From DASVVT01 sp036386415 (GTDB lineage Bacteria > Acidobacteriota > Blastocatellia > Pyrinomonadales > Pyrinomonadaceae): 54,772 nucleotides of DNA. Both the position numbers and the translations under genes were made by a program. The stretch covers positions 1 through 54,772 of the forward strand of contig DASVVT010000012.1 of the NCBI GenBank assembly GCA_036386415.1, in the 5' to 3' direction. Shown in pieces: positions 1-9,077 of the stretch. The notes below the pieces were generated by a model. The model worked only from the letters and a program-made list of their open reading frames with translations. It did no database searches and was not told the origin of the DNA. Numbering within the stretch: the first letter of the stretch is position 1; each line of letters starts with the position of its first letter.

Positions 1-186
1 TCTCATTTCGCGTCGTTTCGTGTCGAGCGCGTGGATCGTCCCCTGCCTTCTTTTATTCTCCTATCTGATATAAGAAGCAGTGCCGAACGCTGCTCCGGCG
101 TGAAGGCTTGTCGTCACGAAGAGAATATTTAAAGGGGTAACGCCCACGCAGCTACGGTAGAAGATACTGTGTATAGTGCAAAGTAT
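1..186. other. Left-edge non-coding stretch
   Basis: No convincing gene is visible here. It lies downstream of the minus-strand GGDEF gene. I see no strong terminator hairpin and no recognisable partial reading frame entering from the left edge. Confidence 0.4.
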
Positions 187-1188
187 TTATTCTCGGCGCG
201 GCGGAAGCGCGGCCTCCTCCAGTTCTGCCAGTGAAGAGCGATAGGCGCAGACGCGATTGCGCCCGTTGCGCTTGGCGCGGTAGAGCGCCGAATCGGCCAT
301 CTCGACCAGCTCGATGGGGTCGCGCGCGTCATCTGGAAACGCGGCCACGCCGATGCTGATCGTGATGTGGTGTGTGCTCTCGCCGGAGGCCGCGCCGCTG
401 CGCTTGGTCGTCGTGAAAGGGTGCGCCTCGACGGCTGTGCGCACGCGTTCGGCGGCGACAATTCCCTGCGCGATGTCCGCGTCGAGGAGGAAGGCTGCGA
501 ACTCTTCACCGCCGAAGCGCGCCGCGACATCGCCCGCACGCAGGGCGCGCGTGATGACGCCGCCGATCTCTTCCAGGGTCTGGCTGCCTGTGAGGTGGCC
601 GTAGGTGTCGTTGACCTCTTTGAAATAGTCCAGGTCCATCATCAGCACACAGAAGGGGCGCGACTCGGCGACGGCGCGCGCGGCTTCGCGCCGCATCTCC
701 GAGAAGAATGATTTGCTCGTCAGCAGTCCGGTCAGCTCGTCGTGTACGAGCAGGCGATGAATCTGTCGCTGGAACTCGCGGTCGATCTCGTCCAGCATAT
801 CGAAGCGCATGAGGTGCTCGCCGATGACCAGCTTGTCGCCGTCCTCAAGCGTCGCCTCTGTGATCGGCTCGCCGTTAAGAAGCGTGCCGTTGGTTGAGCC
901 CAGGTCGGCGATGCGGTATCTGGTTTCGCCCGATTCCGGGTCGCGCTCGGTTCGGATGCGCGCATGCAGACGCGAAGCCTTCGGATCATTGACGCGCACG
1001 TCTGCTTCGAGCGCGCGACCCAGGAGCACTTCGTCGCGTTCAAGCGGGATCGGAACGGCGAGCAGCTCGCCGCGCAAGAAGACCAGCGCCGGACGACGTT
1101 CGTGAGTGCGACGCGGGCTCTCGGAAATTTCCGTATCGGCCTCCGCGAGACTCTTCTTTGGAGCGTCTTTCAAATTTGATTCGCTCAA
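187..1188 (-). CDS. FHA-GGDEF diguanylate cyclase
   Basis: Predicted cytoplasmic diguanylate cyclase (2 GTP to cyclic di-GMP) carrying a phosphothreonine-binding sensor module. An FHA domain spans about residues 35-130, with the core GR...S-R-L-H-A and the STNGT loop. A GGDEF domain spans about 140-320, with GGEEF near residues 226-230. Five residues upstream of GGEEF is RAGD, which fits the RxxD inhibitory I-site, so product feedback is likely. There is no signal peptide or membrane segment. The first about 35 residues are charged and probably disordered. It is the only gene at the left edge and is divergent from ribA, with about 440 bp between them. FHA-GGDEF fusions are known; this suggests c-di-GMP output controlled by a Ser/Thr kinase, but no kinase is encoded here. 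The domain calls are secure; the physiological role is inferred. Confidence 0.93.
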   Translation of the reverse strand: MSESNLKDAPKKSLAEADTEISESPRRTHERRPALVFLRGELLAVPIPLERDEVLLGRALEADVRVNDPKASRLHARIRTERDPESGETRYRIADLGSTNGTLLNGEPITEATLEDGDKLVIGEHLMRFDMLDEIDREFQRQIHRLLVHDELTGLLTSKSFFSEMRREAARAVAESRPFCVLMMDLDYFKEVNDTYGHLTGSQTLEEIGGVITRALRAGDVAARFGGEEFAAFLLDADIAQGIVAAERVRTAVEAHPFTTTKRSGAASGESTHHITISIGVAAFPDDARDPIELVEMADSALYRAKRNGRNRVCAYRSSLAELEEAALPPRRE

Positions 1189-1349
1189 TGCAGTTCACCT
1201 GTCGGGAGTCACAGCTTATCCTTTCGGACAGACCGAGCATCGCTTGCGATTCGCTTCATCCGATTTGTCCGCTCATCTTAGCGCGCACAGGGGCGCGGCG
1301 GCAACACGCATCTCGAAAAGAGGGCGGTCGAGCGCGCGCCATATTACTG

Positions 1350-1447
1350 CTCTGTGCATCCTCTGCGTCCTGCGGTGTCTTTGCGGTGAGTGTCTTTAAG
1401 ACTTCATTCACCGCAGAGACACAGAGAACCACGGAGGGGGCACAGAG
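1350..1447. repeat. 98-bp palindromic element, CTCTGTGC family (copy 1)
   Basis: An imperfect inverted repeat with ends CTCTGTGC (1350-1357) and GCACAGAG (1440-1447). The arms carry the words tctgcggtga and tcaccgcagaga. It lies in the spacer between the divergent GGDEF and ribA genes. A second copy with the same ends and the same internal words lies at 48927-49026, so it is a dispersed element and not a local terminator. Confidence 0.8.
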
Positions 1448-1630
1448 AGTTGAGATGAAACTCTGGTCACTACTGGACGACCGGCATGCTTGTCGCGCTG
1501 AGGCTGTTACTCCTATAATCAAGACACATTGTTGCTACATTAAAGCGGCGCGGCGATTTAGATGATGTGAGATTGATAAGTCTCCACGGTCGGCGCAATC
1601 AACGAAGATGTAGCTAGAGGAGCAAGGGAT

Positions 1631-2272
1631 TTGAAAGAAGAAAGAACCATGACGTGTTCGCACACGCCGCGCTCGCTTTCAGTGCAACGTGTGGCCGAGG
1701 CGCGTCTGCCCACGGAAGTGGGCGAATTCAAGATCGCCGGTTATCGCTCGCTCATTAGTCAAGAGGAGTTCGTCGTCCTCTTCAAAGGCGAGATGCAGCC
1801 CGAGACACCAACGCTCGTCCGCATCCATTCGCAATGCCTGACGGGCGACGTGTTCGGCTCCACCAAGTGCGACTGCGGTCGCCAGCTTCGACGCGCCATG
1901 GAGATGATCGAAGAGGAGGGGCGCGGCGCTATCGTCTACCAGCAACAGGAGGGGCGCGGCATCGGCATCATCAATAAGATTCGCGCCTATGCTCTCCAGG
2001 ATAAAGGCGCTGATACGGTTGAAGCGAACGAGCGCTTAGGCTTCGGCGCAGACCTGCGCGAGTACAGACAATGCGCGGAAGTCCTGTTCGATATGGGATT
2101 GTGTCAGGTGCGCGTGCTGTCAAATAACCCGCTGAAGATTCTGGCGTTGGAGGAAGCTGGTCTACAGATCGTCGAGCGCGTCTCAATCGAAGTCGAGCCA
2201 ACGGAATCTGCCACCGCCTATCTGCGCACCAAAAAGCAGAAGATGGGACACCTGCTCGAATCTATCAGTTAA
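1631..2272 (+). CDS. ribA: GTP cyclohydrolase II
   Basis: First committed enzyme of riboflavin synthesis: GTP to 2,5-diamino-6-ribosylamino-4(3H)-pyrimidinone 5'-phosphate, formate and pyrophosphate. The zinc ligands are visible as Cys69, Cys80 and Cys82 in HSQCLTGD...KCDCG. They are followed by QEGRGIG and NKIRAYALQD, both typical of the family. The protein has 213 residues, close to stand-alone RibA, and lacks the RibB (DHBP synthase) half of the bifunctional enzymes. The start is TTG at 1631, chosen because AGAGGAG (1616-1622) is 8 nt upstream; an in-frame ATG at 1649 would lie too far from it. I looked for and did not see the conserved elements of an FMN riboswitch in the 5' spacer. No other rib genes are nearby. 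Confidence 0.95.
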   Translation: MKEERTMTCSHTPRSLSVQRVAEARLPTEVGEFKIAGYRSLISQEEFVVLFKGEMQPETPTLVRIHSQCLTGDVFGSTKCDCGRQLRRAMEMIEEEGRGAIVYQQQEGRGIGIINKIRAYALQDKGADTVEANERLGFGADLREYRQCAEVLFDMGLCQVRVLSNNPLKILALEEAGLQIVERVSIEVEPTESATAYLRTKKQKMGHLLESIS

Positions 2273-2865
2273 TTAAAACCTGAACGTGAAGATGCCGCCG
2301 CAGCGGCGCTTTATTCATACTCTTAATTTCATTTTGCTCTTCTCCGAGTCCTATATATAGGAGTAGTCACCTTCTTCCAGGCGCAGGCTGCATATCCTGC
2401 GCTTTTACCCCTCTCAAGAGCACGCGGCCTCTGTCTTCACATCTCTCGGCCAGTCTGGGGTAACTGAATTTCCTGCAAGAGATAGAGGTGGTGCTTCGGT
2501 GGGCGACACCTCGTTTTATACGGATTTTTGGACACGGAAAACCGAAATCTCGGATTCCCCGCCACACACCCCCAATTTTCTTAGGAAATCTGGCGCTTCC
2601 GCTCTGGCACCGGCTTTGCTTTCCGAAAACATGGTGTTTCCTTGATTTTGAGCCTTAGACATTGGCTATACGGAGCTTTCAACTCTCTGAGCGAGATTTC
2701 TCCGATCTTCTGCCGAGGGTGGCTCAAGCAAACAAGGGGGCTCCACTCAATCATTTAATGCTGACAAAACAAGAACTGAATCCACAGGAATTTAACTTTT
2801 GTCGGCTATTAGCGTGTATGTGCAAAAGACTTCCCAGTGCTTCTCATAAGAAAGGAAATAGCACA
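2273..2865. other. Intergenic region before the TonB receptor
   Basis: About 590 bp without a gene. It contains a small GC-rich hairpin after ribA (GCCGC/GCGGC, 2294-2307, followed by GCTTTATT), which is a weak terminator candidate. There is a perfect 14-bp palindrome TCCTATATATAGGA at 2349-2362, and GAGGTG...CACCTC at 2485-2512 followed by GTTTT. An open frame continuous with the receptor starts with TTG at 2662. Those extra 68 codons do not look like a signal sequence, and the ATG at 2866 has both a ribosome-binding site and a signal peptide. Confidence 0.5.
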
Positions 2866-5800
2866 ATGAAAAAATGTTTTCTGCTCGTTGTGATCTTGTG
2901 CCTCGGCCTATCGACGGCCTTTGCGCAAGTCTCATCGACGCAAGGATCCATTGATGGTCACGTTGTCGACCCAGCCGGTGCTGCTGTCGCGGGCGCGAAA
3001 GTGACCGTGACCGGTCCCAGGACCCCGATAGAGGTCACCACCAATGAAGAGGGTTACTTCCAGGTGAGGAACCTCGATCCAGGCAACTACTCTTTGACGG
3101 TCGAACAGGCCGGCTTTAAGAAGACCTCTATAGAGAGGATCGAAGTTCTCGTCGGAAGGACCAACACGGTCACGGCCGCCCTTGAGGTCGGTGGTATCGG
3201 CGAGACTGTTAACGTCACGGACGTGGCGCAGATCGACCAATCGAGCACGGCTGTCAGTGCGAACCTGAATGACCAGCTCTACGAGAATATTCCCGTCCAG
3301 CGCTCGGTCTCCAGCCTCTTCTACCTGTCGGCTTCTGCTTCGGATAGTCTTGCGGGCGGTCGTGACAACCCGGCCATCGCAGGCGCCTCGGCGCTCGACA
3401 ATCTGTACATCGCCGACGGTGTGAACATCACCGACCCGTCGTTTGGCGGCATCGGCACTTTCTCGCGTACCTATGGCCCGCTCGGCACAGGCATCAACAC
3501 CTCCTTTATTAAGGAAGTGCAGGTCAAGTCCGGCGGCTTCGAGCCGCAGTACGGCCAGTCCCAGGGCGGCATCGTCAACATCATCACGAAGAGTGGCGGC
3601 AACGAGTATCACGGCGCCATCTACGGCTATGCCAAGCCTGATCAGCTAGAGGCCGCGCGCAGGCAGCGCGACGAGTTCAGCGTCAACAAACTTGGCAACC
3701 TCCTCGCCCGCGAAGAGTACGACGTAGGCGCGGACTTCGGCGGCTACATCCCCGGTGCGAAAGATCACCTCTTCTTCTTCGGCTCGTTCAACCCGACGAT
3801 CCGTCGCGACATCGTTCTTGGCGCGCACCGCAATACGTTGCAGCTCGAACAGGGCACGGGTCGCGATTCAGGAATTTTCGGCCTTTTGGGCGAGCACGTT
3901 CAGCGCTATCGCTCGTTGAACTACGCGCTCAAGCTTGACTGGAACATCAACGCGAACCACACGCTCGCGTTCTCGATCTTCGGCGATCCTTCGAAGACGA
4001 ATATTTCGTCCTTCAGAACGCTGAACACCGATGTTCTGACGGCTCTGAGTGCTCTTGACTACGGCACACGCAACATCGCTCTCCGGTACAACGGAGCGTT
4101 CGGTCAGAGCAACCCGGCAACCTTAAGCGTGACCTTCAGCCGTGGTGACAGCCGCTTCAACGAGACCGGCTTCGCCGATGTTTACAATATCGTTAACCGC
4201 ACACAGCCGGCCCGTGGTAATTTCACGGCGCAGGGTCTCGGCTTCTACGAGCCGACTAACGGCAAAAACTATCGCTTCACCATTGATGGCACGAAGCAGG
4301 CCAATTTCTTAGGCACACACACCTTTGGTCTTGGCTACCAGTTTCAGGACTCCTTCTACAACGGCTTCCGCGACAGAAGCGGTCCGACCATCAACATACC
4401 TGCTTACGCCGCGCTGCCTGATGCAGCAGTTGGACTGCCCTGGGGGCCCCAGTTTTCGCTGCGTACAACCTCTAATTCATTCTTCCCGTTCCTGAACATT
4501 CCAGGAGTTGGATTCCGCAGAGTGTTTTTCAGGTCGGATCGTGGCGAGCTTGGCAATGCGGACTTCGAAACAGAGGCCAGATACCACGCTGCTTATGCCC
4601 AGGATACTTGGCGTTTGAACAAGTACATCACGGCCATCGTCGGCCTTCGCTGGGAGCAGGAGCAGGTGATTGGCACCATTCTTGACGCACAGCAGGCTGT
4701 GACGATTAACGAACTGTTTGCGTTCAATAACCCGAACCTTTCGGCAGGCTTCCGTCCGAGCTACACGTTCACGGGTCAGTGGTCGCCGCGCATCGGCGTG
4801 ACGGTTGACCCGAGGGGACGTGGCAAGACCAAGATCTACTACAACTACGGTCGCTACCATGAGTACCTGCCGCTGGACGTTGCAGAGCGCTCGCTTTCCA
4901 TTGAGCAGGACTTCTTTGGGTCCAACCATCGACCGGTTAGCGCGCCTTGCTCTGGGCCTGGGCTTCCCGCGGGTGCTCAGTGCGCAGTCCTGAATGAATT
5001 GGGCAACCCGATCCCTGATCTGTCTCTCGAAGGCTATTTCAGTGGCGGTGGCTTCTCAATTAATGACCCGTCAGCGGTCGTCAATCCGGGCACCAAGCTT
5101 GGTTTTACAGACGAACACATGATCGGGTTCGAGCAGCAGTTGCCCCGTAACTTTGTGCTGTCTGTGCGCTATCAGGATCGCCGAATCAAGAGAATTATCG
5201 AAGATGCGGCAATTCTTTCGCCTGAGGCAGGTCAGACTTCAATCCTGGGCGTGTTCGCCTCTCTTCCGATAAACCAGGTTTACTTCCTGGGTAACGTCAA
5301 CTCGACGCTCGACGCAGGAACCAATCTGCAGCCATTCGTCTTTGATCCGATATTTGATATTCATGGATTGATCGCGAATACCCCTGCAGGATGTGCGCAG
5401 GATGCAGATGGGCAGCCTCTCTATTTCAACATTCCGCTTGAGACCATACAATTCTTTGGTGGTCAAGCTGCGGAATTCCTTCCGATCCCGTCGTCAGCCG
5501 TTTGCTGGGCACAGACGGGTATTGACCCGGCCACCGGCAACGCGATCAACAGACCGGACGGCATCCCGGACGGCTTCGTTGATCCGGTACGCGTCTACAA
5601 GGCGGTTGAGATTGAAGTCAACAAGCGGTTCAGTGACAACTGGCAGCTCCTCTCGAACGTTCGCTTCGCGACGCTGCGCGGCAACTTCGAAGGCCACCTG
5701 CGTAACGACAACGGGCAGACTGATCCCGGCATCAGCTCGCTCTTTGACTTCACGGCAGGCGACTTCAACCTGCTCGGAACCCAGTTCGCCGTCGGGCCGC

Positions 5801-6234
5801 TGCCGACTGATCGTCGCGTGAATGCCAATATCTTTGGCAGCTACACCTTCGGTAAAGAGGGCTGGGGCAGCCGCTTCCACGGTATGACCCTCGGCGCTAC
5901 GCTGCACGGTGAATCAGGTGTCCCGATCAGCGAGTTCCTGGCTCACTCGGTCTATCTGAATGCTGGCGAGATTCCGGTTGGCGGGCGCGGCAAGTTGGGA
6001 CGCACTTCTCCCTTCTACCGCCTCGACCTGCACGTGGATTATCCGTGGGCAATCAGCGAGACGGCTCGCCTGAGTTTCATCGCTGACTTCTTCAACGTGA
6101 CCAACAACCGAGGCATTCGCACGGTTCAGCAGTTCCGCGAGAGCACGGCTGGTCAGTTGAATCCTGACTTTTTCGCTCCTTCAACCTTCTACGCGCCGTT
6201 CAACCTGCGTGTCGGTCTGAGGTTTGAATTCTAA
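2866..6234 (+). CDS. Oar-like TonB-dependent receptor with carboxypeptidase-regulatory domain
   Basis: Large outer-membrane beta-barrel transporter of 1122 residues. It has a signal peptide (Lys-Lys, hydrophobic core, cleavage after AFA). A CarboxypepD_reg-like Ig fold spans about 25-110 (GxIxGxVxDPxGAxVAGAxVxV). A TonB plug spans about 115-240 (GGI.NIITKSGGNEYHG), and a long barrel ends in an aromatic residue (GLRFEF). The start ATG at 2866 follows AAAGGA. This architecture is typical of Acidobacteriota, where such receptors are numerous and their substrates (glycans, siderophores, peptides) mostly unknown; nothing here fixes the substrate. A strong terminator follows at 6263-6297, so it is probably monocistronic. 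Three exported CarboxypepD_reg/TPR proteins follow on the same strand. Their shared N-terminal fold suggests a common cell-envelope context, but a functional link is inference. Confidence 0.92.
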   Translation: MKKCFLLVVILCLGLSTAFAQVSSTQGSIDGHVVDPAGAAVAGAKVTVTGPRTPIEVTTNEEGYFQVRNLDPGNYSLTVEQAGFKKTSIERIEVLVGRTNTVTAALEVGGIGETVNVTDVAQIDQSSTAVSANLNDQLYENIPVQRSVSSLFYLSASASDSLAGGRDNPAIAGASALDNLYIADGVNITDPSFGGIGTFSRTYGPLGTGINTSFIKEVQVKSGGFEPQYGQSQGGIVNIITKSGGNEYHGAIYGYAKPDQLEAARRQRDEFSVNKLGNLLAREEYDVGADFGGYIPGAKDHLFFFGSFNPTIRRDIVLGAHRNTLQLEQGTGRDSGIFGLLGEHVQRYRSLNYALKLDWNINANHTLAFSIFGDPSKTNISSFRTLNTDVLTALSALDYGTRNIALRYNGAFGQSNPATLSVTFSRGDSRFNETGFADVYNIVNRTQPARGNFTAQGLGFYEPTNGKNYRFTIDGTKQANFLGTHTFGLGYQFQDSFYNGFRDRSGPTINIPAYAALPDAAVGLPWGPQFSLRTTSNSFFPFLNIPGVGFRRVFFRSDRGELGNADFETEARYHAAYAQDTWRLNKYITAIVGLRWEQEQVIGTILDAQQAVTINELFAFNNPNLSAGFRPSYTFTGQWSPRIGVTVDPRGRGKTKIYYNYGRYHEYLPLDVAERSLSIEQDFFGSNHRPVSAPCSGPGLPAGAQCAVLNELGNPIPDLSLEGYFSGGGFSINDPSAVVNPGTKLGFTDEHMIGFEQQLPRNFVLSVRYQDRRIKRIIEDAAILSPEAGQTSILGVFASLPINQVYFLGNVNSTLDAGTNLQPFVFDPIFDIHGLIANTPAGCAQDADGQPLYFNIPLETIQFFGGQAAEFLPIPSSAVCWAQTGIDPATGNAINRPDGIPDGFVDPVRVYKAVEIEVNKRFSDNWQLLSNVRFATLRGNFEGHLRNDNGQTDPGISSLFDFTAGDFNLLGTQFAVGPLPTDRRVNANIFGSYTFGKEGWGSRFHGMTLGATLHGESGVPISEFLAHSVYLNAGEIPVGGRGKLGRTSPFYRLDLHVDYPWAISETARLSFIADFFNVTNNRGIRTVQQFRESTAGQLNPDFFAPSTFYAPFNLRVGLRFEF

Positions 6235-6262
6235 CTTGTAGGGGGGCTATCCCCTCTTTGCA

Positions 6263-6297
6263 GGGAGGGACTTTCCGAAGTCCCTCCCTTTTGTTTT
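6263..6297 (+). terminator. Intrinsic terminator of the TonB receptor gene
   Basis: Perfect 11-bp stem (6263-6273 with 6278-6288), TCCG tetraloop, then TTTTGTTTT. It starts about 29 bp after the stop codon. Confidence 0.95.
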
Positions 6298-6604
6298 CCG
6301 ATTCGACAGTTCTTCGTTATCCGATCATTTTAAAAAGAATTTGGACTCAGGAAACGGCGGGGGCGGCGGCTCTAAAACCAGCCGTCGCATGACAAGAACA
6401 ATCCTAATAACTGGCCGCAAGTCATGAAGCTATCTGGCCGCAGACCAACGCCCGGATCAAGGGCTGAGGCTCAAATACACAGAGGTTGCCGATTACATCC
6501 TTAAGGGGGGGCTTTCGTGCCCTCCTTTTTTGTTTGCTCGAGAGGCGGGCGAGAAGCCGCCCGCTCCACGCTCTGGTGATTAAAAAGTGGAGGAGGAAAG
6601 TAAG
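6298..6604. other. Intergenic region with a second terminator
   Basis: Between the receptor terminator and the next gene there is about 200 bp with no usable open frame, then a second terminator at 6506-6531. Two intrinsic terminators in tandem leave room for an independent short transcript, but I could not identify a clear promoter. Confidence 0.4.
6506..6532 (+). terminator. Second intrinsic terminator in the spacer
   Basis: Stem GGGGGGC (6506-6512) with GCCCTCC (6519-6525), one G-T pair, TTTCGT loop, followed by a run of six T. Confidence 0.8.
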
Positions 6605-7606
6605 ATGTCTAGCCTAATGTATCGCCTGTTCGGTGTCCCGATTTTTCTCGCGCTCATGGCCTGCCCGACGCTCGCCCAGGTGGGGCAGCGCTCCTCTATG
6701 CCGGCTCAGATCAGTGGTCAGGTGCGCTACGCTCAGGGGGGCCAGCCAGCCTTTAACATCAACGTGCGTCTGGATAGATTCCAAGGCGGGGTTGTCGATG
6801 AAGTAAGGACAGACCGCGCCGGTAAGTTCCGTTTCACGGGCCTCGGCCCGGAAATGTATATCGTCAGCACGCGCACCCCAGGTTTTGAAGTTTTCTCGCA
6901 AGAGGTTGAGCTGAAAACCACCCCCGTCCAGTATGTCAGCATTGTGATCAAGCCGGACGGGTCGGGCCCCTTGTCACCGGACATCTACCCGGCTTCGGTC
7001 ATTAACGCCAACGTTCCCCGCGACGCGCAGAACGAGTACGCGAAGGGGCAGATGGCGATGCAAGATGCCAGCCGGCTCAAGGAAGGAATTACTCACCTGG
7101 AAAGCGCCGTCAGGATATCACCGTTTTTTTTCGAAGCTCAGTTCATGCTCGGCACCGCCTACATGGACGACCACCAGTGGGGCAGGGCCGAAGCAGCGTT
7201 GCAGCAAGCGCACAAGATCAACCCTAAAAAGGTGGAGCCTTTGATTGCCCTCGGCGAGCTTTACCGCCAGCAGAAGCAGTACGATAAAGCGGAAAAGGCG
7301 CTCCTTGAAGGTCTCAAGATAAATGACAACTCGTGGCAAGGCCATTTCGGTCTGGCGCGCGTCTACTGGGATACGGGCAAGATTTACCAGGCGGGGCCGC
7401 ATGTGGGGAAGGCGCTTCAACTGAAGCCCGATCTGGCCGACGCCTATCTGCTCGGAGGCGACATCTTCCTGCGGGTGGGGCAGCCGGAGAACGCTCTCTC
7501 ACAGTTTCAAGAGTATTTACGCCTCGCGCCTCAAGGCAAGTTTGCCCCGCAAACGCGAGAGATTTTGGTCAAGATAAAAAAGGCTCTTGCCGCCAAGAGG
7601 AAGTAG
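6605..7606 (+). CDS. Exported CarboxypepD_reg/TPR protein, paralog 1
   Basis: Predicted secreted or periplasmic scaffold protein of 333 residues. It has an N-terminal signal peptide ending near TLAQ. A carboxypeptidase-regulatory-like Ig fold spans about 38-120 (QISGQVRYAQGG..., DRAGKFRFTGLGPE). C-terminal tetratricopeptide repeats span about 145-325, the last with the signature SQFQEYLRLAPQGKFAPQ. The start is ATG 6605 because AGGAGGAAAG lies immediately upstream; the GTG at 6587 would overlap that site. It is the first of three consecutive paralogs (next at 7797 and 9078), all downstream of the TonB receptor. TPRs mediate protein-protein contacts and no catalytic motif is present. The specific role is unknown. 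Confidence 0.85.
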   Translation: MSSLMYRLFGVPIFLALMACPTLAQVGQRSSMPAQISGQVRYAQGGQPAFNINVRLDRFQGGVVDEVRTDRAGKFRFTGLGPEMYIVSTRTPGFEVFSQEVELKTTPVQYVSIVIKPDGSGPLSPDIYPASVINANVPRDAQNEYAKGQMAMQDASRLKEGITHLESAVRISPFFFEAQFMLGTAYMDDHQWGRAEAALQQAHKINPKKVEPLIALGELYRQQKQYDKAEKALLEGLKINDNSWQGHFGLARVYWDTGKIYQAGPHVGKALQLKPDLADAYLLGGDIFLRVGQPENALSQFQEYLRLAPQGKFAPQTREILVKIKKALAAKRK

Positions 7607-7698
7607 CCCTGTAGTAGTTTAAGGTAGCATCGTGGCGCGTCAAGGCTCTCGCCCTCTTGAGCGAGGAGAGTGAGAGGCGGGGGTTTTCTGTTCTAACA

Positions 7699-7724
7699 GC
7701 GGGAGAGCCCGCGCCCCTTTGTTT
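7699..7724 (+). terminator. Probable terminator after TPR paralog 1
   Basis: Stem GCGGG/CCCGC (7699-7703 with 7708-7712), AGAG loop, then GCCCC and TTTGTTTT. The T tract is displaced by five bases, so the call is moderate. Confidence 0.5.
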
Positions 7725-7796
7725 TCTAGTTGAAATGTTTGATAATGACGCCGTGCTATCCGCCTTGTAAGACTAATTCAAAGGGAGTTTTCTAGA

Positions 7797-8765
7797 ATGC
7801 GTTGCTCCGCGTTTCGCTTGCTCATCTCGGTTGCGGCCCTGCTTCTCATGACTGCCACCCCTGTCCTTGCACAGCAAATACAGGGGGTGGTGCGCTATGC
7901 AGGAGGGGGACCCGTTAACAATGCCACTGTCCGGTGCGATGGCGTAGGCTGTAGTGGGCAGATATACACCGACCGCACCGGCAAATTCCGCTTCGTTTTT
8001 TTCAGACGTCCGGGCCAGTACACGATCACGGTTGAGGCCCCCGGCTACCTGCCGGAAACACGGTCGGTGTCACTACTGACACCTGCGGCAAGCGAGTATA
8101 TGTTTATCCAGCTCAGGCCGGACCCATCGGCTGCGGGCGCACCCTCGGCCCCCCCCGGTGTCCTCGATGTGAGAGTGCCCATCGTAGCGCGCCAAGAGTT
8201 CGAACGAGGGCGTGATCTGTTGTCCGAAGAAGGGAAAATGGACGAAGCCATTTTGCACCTGGAGAAGGCCGTCGGTCTCTATCCAAAGTATCTCGAAGCG
8301 CACATCTTACTTGGAAGCGCTTATATGGATACTCATCAACTGGATAAGGCTGAAAGCACTTTGCGGCGTGCGCTTGAGATTGATCCGAAATCAGCCCAGG
8401 CTCATTTCGTGCTGGGCGAAGTTTATCGCCAACAGAAGAAATACGCCGAGTCCGAAAAACTGCTGCTCGCGGGTCTCAAAATCAAAGATGCATGGCAGGG
8501 ACATATCGCTCTCGGACGCCTTTACTGGGATCAAGGCGAGATAGTTAAAGCCGGGCCGCAAGTCGGGACGGCGCTTAGGCAGAAGCCTGACCTGGCCGAA
8601 GGCCATTTGTTGGCAGGTAATATTCTGCTCAAGGCGAAGCAGGCTGAAAACGCGCTCGTCGAGTTTCAAGAGTATTTACGGCTTGAGCCGAAGGGCAAGT
8701 TCGCCCCCCAGGCACAAGAGATGGTCAATAAAATCAAGGCAGCACTTGCCGAGCAGAAAAAGTGA
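7797..8765 (+). CDS. Exported CarboxypepD_reg/TPR protein, paralog 2
   Basis: Predicted exported 322-residue protein with the same plan as its neighbours. The signal peptide (cleavage near VLAQ) is followed by a carboxypeptidase-regulatory-like domain at about 27-105 (IQGVVRYAGGGPVNNATV, DRTGKFRF). It contains an extra Cys pair (RCDGVGCSG) that paralog 3 shares and paralog 1 lacks, suggesting a disulfide in two of the three. A Pro/Ala linker is followed by TPRs at about 130-320 ending VEFQEYLRLEPKGKFAPQ. The start ATG 7797 follows AAGGGAG. No catalytic residues are visible. Each gene has its own leader, so dosage of the three could be set separately. Confidence 0.85.
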   Translation: MRCSAFRLLISVAALLLMTATPVLAQQIQGVVRYAGGGPVNNATVRCDGVGCSGQIYTDRTGKFRFVFFRRPGQYTITVEAPGYLPETRSVSLLTPAASEYMFIQLRPDPSAAGAPSAPPGVLDVRVPIVARQEFERGRDLLSEEGKMDEAILHLEKAVGLYPKYLEAHILLGSAYMDTHQLDKAESTLRRALEIDPKSAQAHFVLGEVYRQQKKYAESEKLLLAGLKIKDAWQGHIALGRLYWDQGEIVKAGPQVGTALRQKPDLAEGHLLAGNILLKAKQAENALVEFQEYLRLEPKGKFAPQAQEMVNKIKAALAEQKK

Positions 8766-9077
8766 AGCCGTTGCTTCTCAAATAATGATGCGGAAGTTCA
8801 CGCCATCGGCGTGAACCCTGATAAGCGGGTGGACGTTTCCACTTCCGTCACAGTCGGTCACGGCAGGAGTCCACATCTTATATTTTCCAGAGGAGAATGG
8901 AGAGCGATGATTGCTTGCCATTCATCTCCGGTATTGCTCTAATACCGGATCGCCTGACGGGTTTGAGGACAGGCCAGCGCTGCCGAATGCTTATGGTTTG
9001 CGACAGATGGCTAAAGGTTCTACCCTATGCTTGACCTGATCTCTTCTAACTTCGCACAAGAATATGGAGGTGCTACT
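8766..9077. other. Structured spacer between TPR paralogs 2 and 3
   Basis: About 310 bp without a gene. It holds a perfect 9-bp inverted repeat with a 3-nt loop, GTTCACGCC (8796-8804) and GGCGTGAAC (8808-8816). An outer pairing CGGAAGT (8791-8797) with ACTTCCG (8841-8847) overlaps it by two bases, so these may be alternative folds. No T tract follows, so it is not a standard terminator. Confidence 0.5.

Noticed and set aside
1189..1630. FMN riboswitch upstream of ribA
   Set aside because: The conserved RFN elements were not visible; the spacer is mainly the CTCTGTGC palindrome.
2932..3612. 226-codon minus-strand frame inside the TonB receptor
   Set aside because: Mirror of the receptor plug-domain codons; no domain or start signal.
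8766..8850. tRNA-like fold in the spacer between TPR paralogs
   Set aside because: There are nested hairpins but no T-loop consensus, acceptor stem or anticodon arm of correct size.
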